Below are positions 34,540-45,400 of a stretch of 64,000 bases of DNA, piece by piece. The stretch comes from Skermanella mucosa (GTDB lineage Bacteria; Pseudomonadota; Alphaproteobacteria; Azospirillales; Azospirillaceae), in NCBI RefSeq assembly GCF_016765655.2, contig NZ_CP086106.1, positions 5,230,501 through 5,294,500 of the forward strand. Direction: 5' to 3'. Position 1 is the stretch's first letter. Every line of letters starts with the position of its first letter. The notes below the pieces were generated by a model, which saw only the letters and a list, made by a program, of their open reading frames with translations, did no database searches and was not told the origin of the DNA. The translations under genes were made by a program, and so were the position numbers.

Positions 34540-35550
34540 TCAAGCGTCCCGAGACCGATGAAACCGAACCGGCGCTTGGAAGGTCAGCAGATGGATGCTG
34601 AACAGGGGTTCGCCATCCGTCCAGGTCTCGTCGGCAAGCCATCCGGCGTCGCGCCCCAGGCTTCGAAACTCCTCCACCGTGTATTTGTGCGAGACCTCCG
34701 TGTGGATGGTCTCGCCCGCCTGGAAACGGAAGGGGACGCCCGCGACCAGGGCGGTCTGGGGCCTCAGGCTCTCCAGGTGCATTTCGATCCTCCCGAGGTC
34801 CCCGTTGTAGAAGGCGCGATGGGCGAAGGCCGCGATGTCGAACGTGCCGTCCAGCTCGCGGTTGATCCGCTCCAGCAGGTTCAGGTTGAACGCGGCGGTC
34901 ACTCCGGCGGCGTCGTCGTACGCCGCCTCCAGTCGCCCGACGTCCTTCTTCAGGTCCACCCCGATCAGCAGCCTGCTTCCCGGACCGAGTTGCCGGCCCA
35001 GTCGCGCCAGGAATGCCCGCGCTTCCTCCGGCGAGAAGTTGCCGATCGTCGAGCCGGGGAAGAAAGCCAGGGTGCGTTCCGGCCCGCCCTTCACGGAAAG
35101 AGGGAAGGCCTGGTTGTAGTCGGCATGGATCGGCGAGACGGGTATATCCGGGTAATCGGCGGCCAGCCGGGCGGCCGATGCTTCCAGATGAGCTCCGGAG
35201 ATGTCGACCGGGACGTAGGCCGCGGGCTGGTCCAGCACATCGAGCAGCAGGCGCACCTTGACGCTCGATCCGCTGCCCAGTTCCAGCAGAGTCACGCCCC
35301 GACCGACCCTTTCGGCGATATCGCCGGCGTGGCGGGCGAGGATGGCCGTCTCAGTGCGGGTCGGATAATATTCCTCCAGTTCGCAGATCCGGTCGAACAG
35401 CCGCGATCCCCGCTGATCGTAGAAATACTTGGCCGGCAGGGTCTTGACCGGCCGGCCCAGCCCGTCGAGGACGTCCTTGAGAAATTCCGTATCCAGGTCC
35501 GGCTCGGACGCGGGCATGGCAATGCGGCGGCTGGCAGTTCCATCCGTCAT
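34540..35550 (-). CDS. egtD: L-histidine N-alpha-methyltransferase (EgtD family)
   Basis: A 336-aa SAM enzyme. KYFYDQRGSRLFDRICELEEYYPTRTETAIL is the family N-terminus; LELGSGSSVKVRLLLDVL is the SAM loop; VPVDISGAHLEASAARLAADYP and FFPGSTIGNFSPEEARAFLARL (substrate and cofactor contacts) and RIEMHLESL follow. It would trimethylate histidine to hercynine, the first ergothioneine step. GGGGAGGATAC precedes the ATG. The usual partner EgtB is not adjacent (a GNAT gene is), so whether ergothioneine is made depends on genes elsewhere. Confidence 0.88.
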   Translation of the reverse strand: MTDGTASRRIAMPASEPDLDTEFLKDVLDGLGRPVKTLPAKYFYDQRGSRLFDRICELEEYYPTRTETAILARHAGDIAERVGRGVTLLELGSGSSVKVRLLLDVLDQPAAYVPVDISGAHLEASAARLAADYPDIPVSPIHADYNQAFPLSVKGGPERTLAFFPGSTIGNFSPEEARAFLARLGRQLGPGSRLLIGVDLKKDVGRLEAAYDDAAGVTAAFNLNLLERINRELDGTFDIAAFAHRAFYNGDLGRIEMHLESLRPQTALVAGVPFRFQAGETIHTEVSHKYTVEEFRSLGRDAGWLADETWTDGEPLFSIHLLTFQAPVRFHRSRDA

Positions 35551-35589
35551 GTATCCTCCCCTGATCTTATTGTCGTCTGACGGCGGTGC

Positions 35590-35871
35590 TTAGCGGATCG
35601 GCAGGACGAGATCCTGGTACTCGGAATGGCGTTCCACATAGCCCTGCACGAAAGTGCAGTAAGGCTCGACCTTGAGGCCCCGGCCGCGGACGTCGTCCAG
35701 CACGCCGCGCACCAGCTTCGACCCGACGCCTTGTCCGGACAGGGACTCGGGCACCTCGGTATGGACAAGGGCGATGACGCCGTCCTTCAGCCGGTAGTCC
35801 ATGAAGGCCACGGTGCCGTTCACGTCCATCTCGTATCGGTTATGCGCTTGATTGTCGCTGACTTCCGCCAC
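35590..35871 (-). CDS. Small GNAT-type N-acetyltransferase
   Basis: A 93-aa minimal acetyltransferase-like protein of the YjdJ/Gtn type: MDVNGTVAFMDYRLKDGVIALVHTEVPESLSGQGVGSKLVRGVLDDVRGRGLKVEPYCTFVQGYVERHSEYQDLV. QGVGSKLV is the acetyl-CoA pyrophosphate loop (Q/RxxGxG/A), and PYCTFV carries the conserved Cys. The substrate is unknown. The GTG at 35871 is preferred since AGGAGA sits 6 nt upstream; an ATG at 35886 is an alternative. It lies 39 bp upstream of egtD in the same direction, so the two may be co-transcribed. Confidence 0.82.
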   Translation of the reverse strand: MAEVSDNQAHNRYEMDVNGTVAFMDYRLKDGVIALVHTEVPESLSGQGVGSKLVRGVLDDVRGRGLKVEPYCTFVQGYVERHSEYQDLVLPIR

Positions 35872-35973
35872 GGGCGTTCTCCTCATGCAGGACTCGATGC
35901 CTTGCAGAGGAGAACACTCGGACGGGGGCTTGGTTCGACAGGAACCGCAATGCTTCCCGAGCCTACCCGATGG

Positions 35974-38043
35974 TTAGGCCGCGGCGGGCGTCTCCGCCCG
36001 CCAAACCGTGATCTGGCGCACCAGCACCGGTGCCAGGAGAGCCAGGCCCGCGAGCGTGGAATAGAGTTCCGGCGCGACCAGCAGGATCGCCGCCAGGGCC
36101 AGCAGCACCCGTTCCCACATCCGGGCCGTGGTGAACATCCAGCCGGCCAGGGCAGCACCCAGGCAGGTGATGCCGACGATGCACCCGACGAAGGCGATGA
36201 TGAAGTCGGTCCAGGTGAAGCCGGGGGCGACCAGCAGCAGCGAGGGCGAGAAGACGAAGACGAAGGGCACCAGCGCCTTGCCCAGCCCCAGGCGGAAGGC
36301 CGTGTTGCCGGTCTTGAACGGATCGGCGCCCGCCATGCCGGCGGCGGCATAGGCCGCCAGCGCCACCGGAGGCGTGATGTCGGCCAGCACGCCGTAGTAG
36401 AAGACGAAGAAATGGGCCACGATCGGCGCCACGCCGAGCAAACCCAGCGTCGGGGCGGCGATGGTCGCCATGATGATGTAGTTGGCCGTCGTCGGGATGC
36501 CGCAGCCCATCAGGATGCAGACGATGCCGGTCATGATCAGGGTGAACAGCAGGGTCAGCGTCTGCGGCGCCGTCCAGCCCGCCGGCAGGAACGCCCCGAC
36601 CCAACCGGCCATCTCGCCGGCGGTGGAGGTGACGATGAAGGAGATCTTGAAGCCGACGCCGGTCAGGGTGACCACGCCGACGATGATCCCGACCGTCGCC
36701 GCGGCCGCTCCCACGGCCAGCGCGTACTTGGCGCCGTCGCGCAGATCGATCACCAGGTCCGGGATGCTCATGCGGTTGCGTGGGTTCAGCAATCCGACCG
36801 CGATGCACAGCGTGATGCCCCAGAAGGCCGCCAGGTACGGGGTGTAGCCGGCCAGCAGGATGCCGACCAGGACGATCAGCGGGATCACCGTCGGCCAGTC
36901 GCGCCTGAGCGCCGCCTTGACGTCCGGCATCTCGTCCGGGCGCAGGCCGCGCAGGCCGGTGCGCTTCGCCTCGAAATGGACTTGGATCAGCACGCCGAAG
37001 AAATGCATGAAGGCCGGGACGATCGCCGCGATGATGATCGTGGTGTAGGGCAGCCCCAGGAACTCGATCATCAGGAAGGCGGCGGCCCCCATGATCGGCG
37101 GGGTGATCTGGCCGCCGGTGGACGCGGTCGCCTCGACGGCACCGGCGAAATGCGGCTTGTAGCCCAGCCGGATCATCGCCGGGATGGTCAGGGAGCCGAC
37201 GGTGACCGTGTTGGCGACCGACGAGCCGGAAATCATGCCGAACAGGGCGGAACCGAAGATCGACACCTTGGCCGGGCCGCCGGCATAGCGTCCCGCGACC
37301 CACGCGGCGCAGTCGAGGAAAAGCTGGCCCAGGCCGATGCGGGTGGCAAGCACGCCGAACAGCACGAAATGGAAGACGTAGGTCGCGACCACGCCCAGCG
37401 CTATGCCGTAGATGCCCTGGGTGGTCAGGTACAGGTGGTCGACGAGCTGGGAAAAGCTGGCACCGGGATGGACCAGGATGCCGGGCATCGAGGGTCCCCA
37501 GATCGCATAGCCCATGAACAGCGACGCTATGATCGGCAAGGGCCAGCCGACCGAGCGGCGGGTCGCCTCCAGCAGGACGACGATCAGGAGTCCGCCCAGC
37601 ACCACGTCGGTCGTGGTCGGGTTGCCGACCCGGAAGGCCAGGTCGTCCAGGGGAATCAGCGGAACGTGCAGCACGGCGACGACGGCACCGATGGCGAGCG
37701 CCCAATCCGGCAGCGAGATGCCGAGCGGCCGCAGGACCGTGCCGCGGGCCGGCTGGTCGTAGCCCCGCTTGGAGAGCGGGAAGACCAGGAACACCAGTCC
37801 CAGCACGAAGGAGAGATGGATGCCGCGGTGGGCCATCTCCGACAGCAGCCCGAAGCCCGCCGTGTAATAGTGGAACAGCGACAGCGCCACGAGAAGCCCG
37901 CCGACCAGCCAGCCGGCGGCGGGCGCCAGCGGCCGGAAGCGGATCTCGCTGTCGAATTTCTCCTCAAGCTCCTTCGCCTTTTCCGGGTCGAGTTCGAGCG
38001 AGGACTTGGTGAGGTGCGGCTGTTCGCGCGACGGGTCGCTCAT
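35974..38043 (-). CDS. TRAP transporter fused permease (TAXI type, DctQ-DctM)
   Basis: A 689-aa membrane protein joining a small four-helix (DctQ-like) N-terminal part to a large 12-helix DctM-like part; the latter shows FGMISGSSVANTVTVGSLTIPAMIRLGYKPHFAGAVEATASTGGQITPPIMGAAAFLMIEFLG, the most conserved TRAP block. It imports a carboxylate-type solute with Na+ or H+. The start at 38043 follows GGAATACCG; MSDPSREQP is the usual start region. The solute-binding partner is encoded immediately upstream. The substrate is unknown; TAXI systems are poorly characterised. Confidence 0.93.
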   Translation of the reverse strand: MSDPSREQPHLTKSSLELDPEKAKELEEKFDSEIRFRPLAPAAGWLVGGLLVALSLFHYYTAGFGLLSEMAHRGIHLSFVLGLVFLVFPLSKRGYDQPARGTVLRPLGISLPDWALAIGAVVAVLHVPLIPLDDLAFRVGNPTTTDVVLGGLLIVVLLEATRRSVGWPLPIIASLFMGYAIWGPSMPGILVHPGASFSQLVDHLYLTTQGIYGIALGVVATYVFHFVLFGVLATRIGLGQLFLDCAAWVAGRYAGGPAKVSIFGSALFGMISGSSVANTVTVGSLTIPAMIRLGYKPHFAGAVEATASTGGQITPPIMGAAAFLMIEFLGLPYTTIIIAAIVPAFMHFFGVLIQVHFEAKRTGLRGLRPDEMPDVKAALRRDWPTVIPLIVLVGILLAGYTPYLAAFWGITLCIAVGLLNPRNRMSIPDLVIDLRDGAKYALAVGAAAATVGIIVGVVTLTGVGFKISFIVTSTAGEMAGWVGAFLPAGWTAPQTLTLLFTLIMTGIVCILMGCGIPTTANYIIMATIAAPTLGLLGVAPIVAHFFVFYYGVLADITPPVALAAYAAAGMAGADPFKTGNTAFRLGLGKALVPFVFVFSPSLLLVAPGFTWTDFIIAFVGCIVGITCLGAALAGWMFTTARMWERVLLALAAILLVAPELYSTLAGLALLAPVLVRQITVWRAETPAAA

Positions 38044-38085
38044 CGGTATTCCAGAATCATGATTTCGACAGGATCCCAACAGGAC

Positions 38086-38132
38086 GGACCCCCGCCCTCC
38101 CCCTACGAGAGTGAGGGCGAGGGCGGGGGTCC
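38086..38132. repeat. Long GC hairpin between TAXI binding protein and permease genes
   Basis: A perfect 13-bp inverted repeat (GGACCCCCGCCCT 38086-38098 with AGGGCGGGGGTCC 38120-38132) within the operon, with no T-tract. It may set the ratio of binding protein to permease by mRNA stability or partial termination, or it may be a dispersed intergenic repeat. Confidence 0.65.
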
Positions 38133-38139
38133 GGGGCGG

Positions 38140-39129
38140 CTACTGCTTCAGCACGCCCTTCTCGCGGTAGAACTTCTCGGCACCCGGATGCAGCGGGATC
38201 GCGATGCCGCTGGTCGCATTCTCCAGGGTGATCAGCTTGCCCTTGGCATGACCGGCGTCCAGGGCCGCGCGGGCGCTGTCGCTCCACATCGCCTTGACGA
38301 TGTTGTAGACCAGCTCTTCCGGCTGCTTGGCGCTGGTGACCCACTGGGCGTTGACCGAGATGGTCTGGGTTTCCGGGACGTCGCGGTAGGTCCCGGCGGG
38401 TACCGTGTCCTTGGAGAAGAACTGGTACTCGGACAGCAGCTTGTCGGCCTGCGGGCCGGCGATCGGCACCAGGGTGATCCCGCTGGAGGTCGCCAGCTCG
38501 GAAATGGCGCCGGTCGGGTAGCCGCCGACGAAGAAATAGGCGTCCAGCGCGCCGTCGCGGAGGCGATCGCCCGCCGGACCCGGCTTGAGATATTCGGCCT
38601 TCACGTCCTTCTCGGTCAGCCCGTAGGCGCCGAGCACGATCCGCGCGTCGACCAGCGTGCCCGAACCGGGCTCGTCCAGCGACACCCGCTTGCCCTTGAG
38701 GTCCGCGACCGACTTGATGCCGGAATCCTTGGTCGCGACGAGGTGGATCGTCTCGGGATACAGGGTGGCGATGGCGCGCAGGTTCTCGATCTTGCCCTTG
38801 CCTTCGAACAGGCCGGTGCCGGTATAGGCCCAGTAGGCCACGTCGGACTGCGAGAAGCCCGACTCGAGCGAGCCGCCGTTGACGGCGCTGATGTTGGCGA
38901 CGGAGCCGTTGGACGACACGGCGGTCGCCACCAGCCCGGGCACGCCGCCGCCGGTCGCCGAGATCGTGTTGGCGATCAGGCCGCCCACGGGATAATAGGT
39001 GCCCGCGGTGCCGCCCGTCCCGATGCGGAAGAAGGCCGGCGCCTGGGCCATGGCGACGGTGGTGCCGAGCGCGATGGCTCCGAGCATCGCCCCGATCGCC
39101 AGACGGCTTTTTCTTGTCATGAAGCTCAC
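38140..39129 (-). CDS. TAXI family TRAP transporter solute-binding protein
   Basis: A 329-aa periplasmic binding protein with a signal peptide (about 1-29, ending TTVAMAQA). RIGTGGTAGTYYPVGGLIANTIS is the TAXI signature, followed by GSVANISAVNGGSLESGFSQSDVAYWAYTGTG, KGKRVSLDEPGSGTLVDARIVLGAYGL, and a family C-terminus HPGAEKFYREKGVL. It captures the substrate for the permease downstream. The GTG at 39129 has GGGG upstream; the ATG at 39120 is an alternative. Confidence 0.94.
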   Translation of the reverse strand: MSFMTRKSRLAIGAMLGAIALGTTVAMAQAPAFFRIGTGGTAGTYYPVGGLIANTISATGGGVPGLVATAVSSNGSVANISAVNGGSLESGFSQSDVAYWAYTGTGLFEGKGKIENLRAIATLYPETIHLVATKDSGIKSVADLKGKRVSLDEPGSGTLVDARIVLGAYGLTEKDVKAEYLKPGPAGDRLRDGALDAYFFVGGYPTGAISELATSSGITLVPIAGPQADKLLSEYQFFSKDTVPAGTYRDVPETQTISVNAQWVTSAKQPEELVYNIVKAMWSDSARAALDAGHAKGKLITLENATSGIAIPLHPGAEKFYREKGVLKQ

Positions 39130-39254
39130 GGCAGTCCCCTCTCAATATGCAGTCCTGTCGGACTGTCTACCATTGGCCGATATGCCGGGGGATCATGGCG
39201 GTTGCCGTTGAGATTGTCACCATATCGGATCGTTGGCGGGACCGGGCGTTCAGC

Positions 39255-41300
<2,046 letters not shown>

Positions 41301-41648
41301 GTAAGCTTCCGGGCAGCGAAACGGGATGGATCAATGATCCAACACCAACAGTCTAGAGGATGATTCGTCGGCCGGCGAACCCCATGAAGTTCAACCCGCC
41401 AAGTTCGACCCGCGAAGTTTGGCGGGGGAATCCTCCGATGGCTCGGCGGGAACGGATGGTTCCCCACTTCATGTTTTTCGATGCGTTGGGCGGCTGCCCA
41501 ACCCAAGGTTTTACGCAGGGCAGGGGTGATGAAGGCCGTCAATCTTAGGTTGGGCCGTGGCCCAACGCATGGCGACGAGTGGAGCGGGTCAACCCGGTCG
41601 GAAATTGCTGTAGCGCGCCGGAGCGGCGGAACCGTCATGATATGTCAT
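41301..41648. other. Intergenic region left of the IS pair
   Basis: About 350 bp from the nadE start to the left end of the first IS copy. It contains a palindromic MITE-like repeat (41480-41571) and the left GTCAT target duplication (41644-41648). No gene seen; the nadE promoter should lie at 41300-41420. Confidence 0.45.
41480..41571. repeat. Palindromic MITE-like repeat, left copy
   Basis: Outer arms ATGCGTTGGGC (41481-41491) and GCCCAACGCAT (41560-41570) pair perfectly, and each arm also contains a smaller GTTGGGC...GCCCAAC hairpin. A related 91-bp copy occurs at 45401-45491 on the other side of the IS pair. Non-coding; probably a dispersed genomic repeat family. Confidence 0.6.
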
Positions 41649-41705
41649 CTCGACTTTGGCCATCCTAAATGGGACTACGAGCGGCTTCGGATTGGTTTTG
41701 ATAGG

Positions 41706-43069
41706 TCAGGGGGCATAAGCGGCGGCCTGGACGAGCCTGACGTAGACGGTGCGAGGAATTTGGACGGTTTCGCCGGGATCCAGGGCTGTGACGAAATTCA
41801 GGTCGGTCCACAGGGCGATGCGTACGGCAGCCAGGGCGTCGGCGAAGGTCGGGGCGGTCTTGGGGTACCAGGCCGCCCGGCGCGGGGTCAGGTCGAGTTG
41901 GCCGGCGAAGGCCTGGACATGGAGCGCGACCAGCGAGTACAGGCCGAACAGCACCGGGGTGGTGCGGAACACCGCCTTGTCGGCGTGCTGGCGCTGGGTC
42001 TCGACGCCGAGGTGGGCGCGCGCCTCTTCATAGGTGAGTTCCATCAGCCAGCGCCTGGAGAACCAGCCGAGGATGACCAGCGGGTCGGCCGTCAAGTCGG
42101 TGCACGCCAACGCGTCGGGGTCGCGCTTGGACCCGGGATAGCGCACCAGGATCCAGCGGACCGCGACCGGCGGCTCCCCCGGGTGGTGCCACAGCGCGGT
42201 GCCGGAGATGAACTCCGCCTCCCGCGCGTGGCGACGCCCGGTGCGGACCAGCAGGGCGAAGCGCTGCCAGGGCTCGCCCGCGTCGTGCCGCCGCTTGGCC
42301 AGCTTGGTTTGGGCCTTGCCCTTGGTGGCGGGCCGACCGCCCCGGCCGGGCGGGCGCGGGGCCGGGAAGTCGAACAGCCGGGCGTCCAGGCGGAGCCGGG
42401 TCACCACGGTCATTGCGCGGCCCAACTCGCGCAGCAGGCCGACCGAGGCGAACTCGCCGTCCATCACCGCGACCATGGCGCGCCCCGGCAGCCAGCGCCG
42501 CACCAGGCGCAGCAGGCTGAGCGCCCACGCCGTGACCGGCCGGTATCGCCGGCCCTCGGCCTGGCAGAAGGCTTGGCTCGGCGCCAGCGCGCTGAGCATC
42601 GGCAGCGCCCAGACCTTGCGGGCGAACGGCACCTCGGCCAGCAGCATGGCCGAGACCCAGCGCAGGCCGCGGCTGGTGACCTTGCGCCCGCGCGAGGAGC
42701 GCACCGGGTCGTAGTAGTGTGCCGCCGGCCGGACCCGGGACCGCGCGCGGCGCTCCAGGGTGTGGTCGAGCCCGACCACCACCGGGCCGAGCGGGCGAAC
42801 ACGCGCACCAGCGCCCGGGTGAGCCGCCGGGCCAGCGCCAGCCCGGACCACACGTCGCGGCTGAGCACCCGGTGGAAGGTGGCGAAATCGGCCCGTCCGG
42901 CCAGGCCGAGCGCGCGTAGCGCGCCGGCCACGGTGCGCGGGCCAAGCGCCAGCAGGGCGCCGACCGCCAGCGCGGCGGCCTGGGGCCGGCAGGTCGGCGA
43001 GAACACAGCGAGCGCCGGGGCGAGCCAGCGGCAGAACGCCTCGGGCAGCGGCGGGTCAGGGCGGTCCAT
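41706..43069 (-). pseudogene. Transposase of IS copy A, one frameshift
   Basis: Start ATG at 43069 after CGGAGGGGACC; end at 41706. The region is 1,364 nt where an intact gene would be 1,365 nt (454 aa). Relative to copy B one base is missing near 42792/42793, shifting the frame after VRVFA and before the first catalytic Asp (GLDHTLERR). The rest reads normally in the shifted frame: VMDGEFASVGLLRELG (second Asp) and WLMELTYEEARAHLGVETQRQ (Glu) fit a DDE transposase. The gene is broken unless the missing base is a sequencing error in a GC run. Confidence 0.82.
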
Positions 43070-43127
43070 GGTCCCCTCCGGGCGGTTGGAGTGTTGGACC
43101 CAACAGTCCCGCCCCGCGGAGATCGCC

Positions 43128-43408
43128 ATGGCCGCCAAGACCGACCCCGTGCTCCAGCGCATCCACGCCCACCCCTGGCCGCAAGGTGGCGTCCGCGCCC
43201 GGCGCGCCGGTCACGGCTACTCGCTGGTCAGCACCCGCACCGGCGCGCCGGTCGCCCGCCTGTGCCCGACCGGCGAGGACGACGAGGTCGAGTCCTCTGG
43301 TGGCGACGCGACGCCTGGGGACCCGCCGGTCCCTTCGGCGCCATCATGCCCCTTGATGACGCCCTCGACTTCATCGCCGAGGAACCCTTCTTCTGGATCA
43401 GGGCCTGA
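43128..43408 (+). pseudogene. Passenger gene of IS copy A, frameshifted
   Basis: Same small gene as in copy B (43564-43845) but one G is missing near 43290 (GAGGTCGAGTCC against GAGGTCGAGGTCC), so the frame changes after GEDDEVE and the conserved end LWWRRDAWGPAGPFG is lost from the main frame. Length 281 nt against 282 nt. ATG at 43128, divergent from the transposase start 58 bp away. Confidence 0.7.
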
Positions 43409-43563
43409 TCAAAGTCCCATTTAGGATGGCCAAAGTCGAGGTCATCATTCGCGGGTTCTGCAGAGGGTGGCAAGCCATGAGAAGGGCAATGGCGACGACA
43501 TCCGCAGGGCGGAATCGTAATCCTATGTCATCTCGACTTTGGCCATCCTAAATGGGACTTTGA

Positions 43564-43845
43564 TCAGGCCCTGATCCAGAAGAAGGGTTCCTCGGCGATG
43601 AAGTCGAGGGCGTCATCAAGGGGCATGATGGCGCCGAAGGGACCGGCGGGTCCCCAGGCGTCGCGTCGCCACCAGAGGACCTCGACCTCGTCGTCCTCGC
43701 CGGTCGGGCACAGGCGGGCGACCGGCGCGCCGGTGCGGGTGCTGACCAGCGAGTAGCCGTGACCGGCGCGCCGGGCGCGGACGCCACCTTGCGGCCAGGG
43801 GTGGGCGTGGATGCGCTGGAGCACGGGGTCGGTCTTGGCGGCCAT
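43564..43845 (-). CDS. Small passenger protein of the IS, 93 aa
   Basis: ATG at 43845, stop at 43564, entirely inside IS copy B and divergent from the transposase (58 bp between starts). The protein starts MAAKTDPVLQRIHAHPWPQG, has a basic middle (RARRAGHGYSLVSTRTGAPVARL) and ends with a Trp-rich acidic part (EVEVLWWRRDAWGPAGPFG, then PLDDALDFIAEEPFFWIRA). I do not recognise a named family. The frame is maintained here and broken in copy A. It could be an accessory or regulatory protein of transposition, but no evidence decides. Confidence 0.65.
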   Translation of the reverse strand: MAAKTDPVLQRIHAHPWPQGGVRARRAGHGYSLVSTRTGAPVARLCPTGEDDEVEVLWWRRDAWGPAGPFGAIMPLDDALDFIAEEPFFWIRA

Positions 43846-43903
43846 GGCGATCTCCGCGGGGCGGGACTGTTGGGTCCAACACTCCAACCGCCCGGAGGGG
43901 ACC

Positions 43904-45265
43904 ATGGACCGCCCTGACCCGCCGCTGCCCGAGGCGTTCTGCCGCTGGCTCGCCCCGGCGCTCGCTGTGTTCTCGCCGACCTGCCGGCCCCAGGCCGCCG
44001 CGCTGGCGGTCGGCGCCCTGCTGGCGCTTGGCCCGCGCACCGTGGCCGGCGCGCTACGCGCGCTCGGCCTGGCCGGACGGGCCGATTTCGCCACCTTCCA
44101 CCGGGTGCTCAGCCGCGACGTGTGGTCCGGGCTGGCGCTGGCCCGGCGGCTCACCCGGGCGCTGGTGCGCGTGTTCGCCCTGCTCGGCCCGGTGGTGGTC
44201 GGGCTCGACCACACCCTGGAGCGCCGGCGCGGTCCCCGGGTCCGGCCGGCGGCACACTACTACGACCCGGTGCGCTCCTCGCGGGCGCAAGGTCACCAGC
44301 CGCGGCCTGCGCTGGGTCTCGGCCATGCTGCTGGCCGAGGTGCCGTTCGCCCGCAAGGTCTGGGCGCTGCCGATGCTCAGCGCGCTGGCGCCGAGCCAAG
44401 CCTTCTGCCAGGCCGAGGGCCGGCGATACCGGCCGGTCACGGCGTGGGCGCTCAGCCTGCTGCGCCTGGTGCGGCGCTGGCTGCCGGGGCGCGCCATGGT
44501 CGCGGTGATGGACGGCGAGTTCGCCTCGGTCGGCCTGCTGCGCGAGTTGGGCCGCGCAATGACCGTGGTGACCCGGCTCCGCCTGGACGCCCGGCTGTTC
44601 GACTTCCGGCCCCGCGCCCGCCCGGCCGGGGCGGTCGGCCCGCCACCAAGGGCAAGGCCCAAACCAAGCTGGCCAAGCGGCGGCACGACGCGGGCGAGCC
44701 CTGGCAGCGCTTCGCCCTGCTGGTCCGCACCGGGCGTCGCCACGCGCGGGAGGCGGAGTTCATCTCCGGCACCGCGCTGTGGCACCACCCGGGGGAGCCG
44801 CCGGTCGCGGTCCGCTGGATCCTGGTGCGCTATCCCGGGTCCAAGCGCGACCCCGACGCGTTGGCGTGCACCGACTTGACGGCCGACCCGCTGGTCATCC
44901 TCGGCTGGTTCTCCAGGCGCTGGCTGATGGAACTCACCTATGAAGAGGCGCGCGCCCACCTCGGCGTCGAGACCCAGCGCCAGCACGCCGACAAGGCGGT
45001 GTTCCGCACCACCCCGGTGCTGTTCGGCCTGTACTCGCTGGTCGCGCTCCATGTCCAGGCCTTCGCCGGCCAACTCGACCTGACCCCGCGCCGGGCGGCC
45101 TGGTACCCCAAGACCGCCCCGACCTTCGCCGACGCCCTGGCTGCCGTACGCATCGCCCTGTGGACCGACCTGAATTTCGTCACAGCCCTGGATCCCGGCG
45201 AAACCGTCCAAATTCCTCGCACCGTCTACGTCAGGCTCGTCCAGGCCGCCGCTTATGCCCCCTGA
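43904..45265 (+). pseudogene. Transposase of IS copy B, middle segment out of frame
   Basis: One open frame from the ATG at 43904 to 45265 (453 codons), but the segment at about 44283-44606 (some 108 codons) is out of register: relative to copy A two bases are missing at about 44283 and one at about 44606, restoring the frame. The out-of-frame part replaces the segment with the second catalytic Asp (MDGEF), so the product should be inactive although no stop appears. N-terminal (LPEAFCRWLAPALAVFSPTC, GLDHTLERR) and C-terminal (LTYEEARAHLG) parts are intact. An automatic annotation may call it a normal gene. Confidence 0.8.
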
Positions 45266-45400
45266 CCTATCAAAACCAATCCGAAGCCGCTCGTAGTCCC
45301 ATTTAGGATGGCCAAAGTCGAGGTCATCATTTTCCCAGTCTCAATCCAGGTTTCACTCCACTGTGACCGATCAGGTCGATCCGCCCGGGGGAGCCGGACC

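Larger units (their letters stand above)
41649..43440 (-). mobile_element. Insertion sequence copy A (1,792 bp), DDE-type transposase
   Basis: Ends are perfect 28-bp terminal inverted repeats (left starts CTCGACTTTGGCCATC, right ends GATGGCCAAAGTCGAG), flanked by 5-bp direct repeats GTCAT (41644-41648 and 43441-43445), a target duplication. Inside are a transposase gene on the minus strand and a small divergent passenger gene on the plus strand. Copy B lies 91 bp away in the opposite orientation. I cannot assign the IS family with confidence. Confidence 0.88.
43532..45322 (+). mobile_element. Insertion sequence copy B (1,791 bp), inverted relative to copy A
   Basis: Same 28-bp terminal inverted repeats as copy A, flanked by direct GTCAT repeats (43527-43531 and 45323-45327). 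Both insertion sites reconstruct to TATGTCATCATT, yet the two elements lie in opposite orientation. It contains a transposase gene (plus) and the passenger gene (minus). Copies A and B together form a near-perfect inverted repeat of about 1.8 kb with a 91-bp spacer. Confidence 0.88.

Noticed and set aside
41649-45322. Reading the IS pair as a composite transposon carrying cargo
   Set aside because: Only 91 bp lie between the copies, and each copy has its own matched target duplication, so they are two independent insertions.
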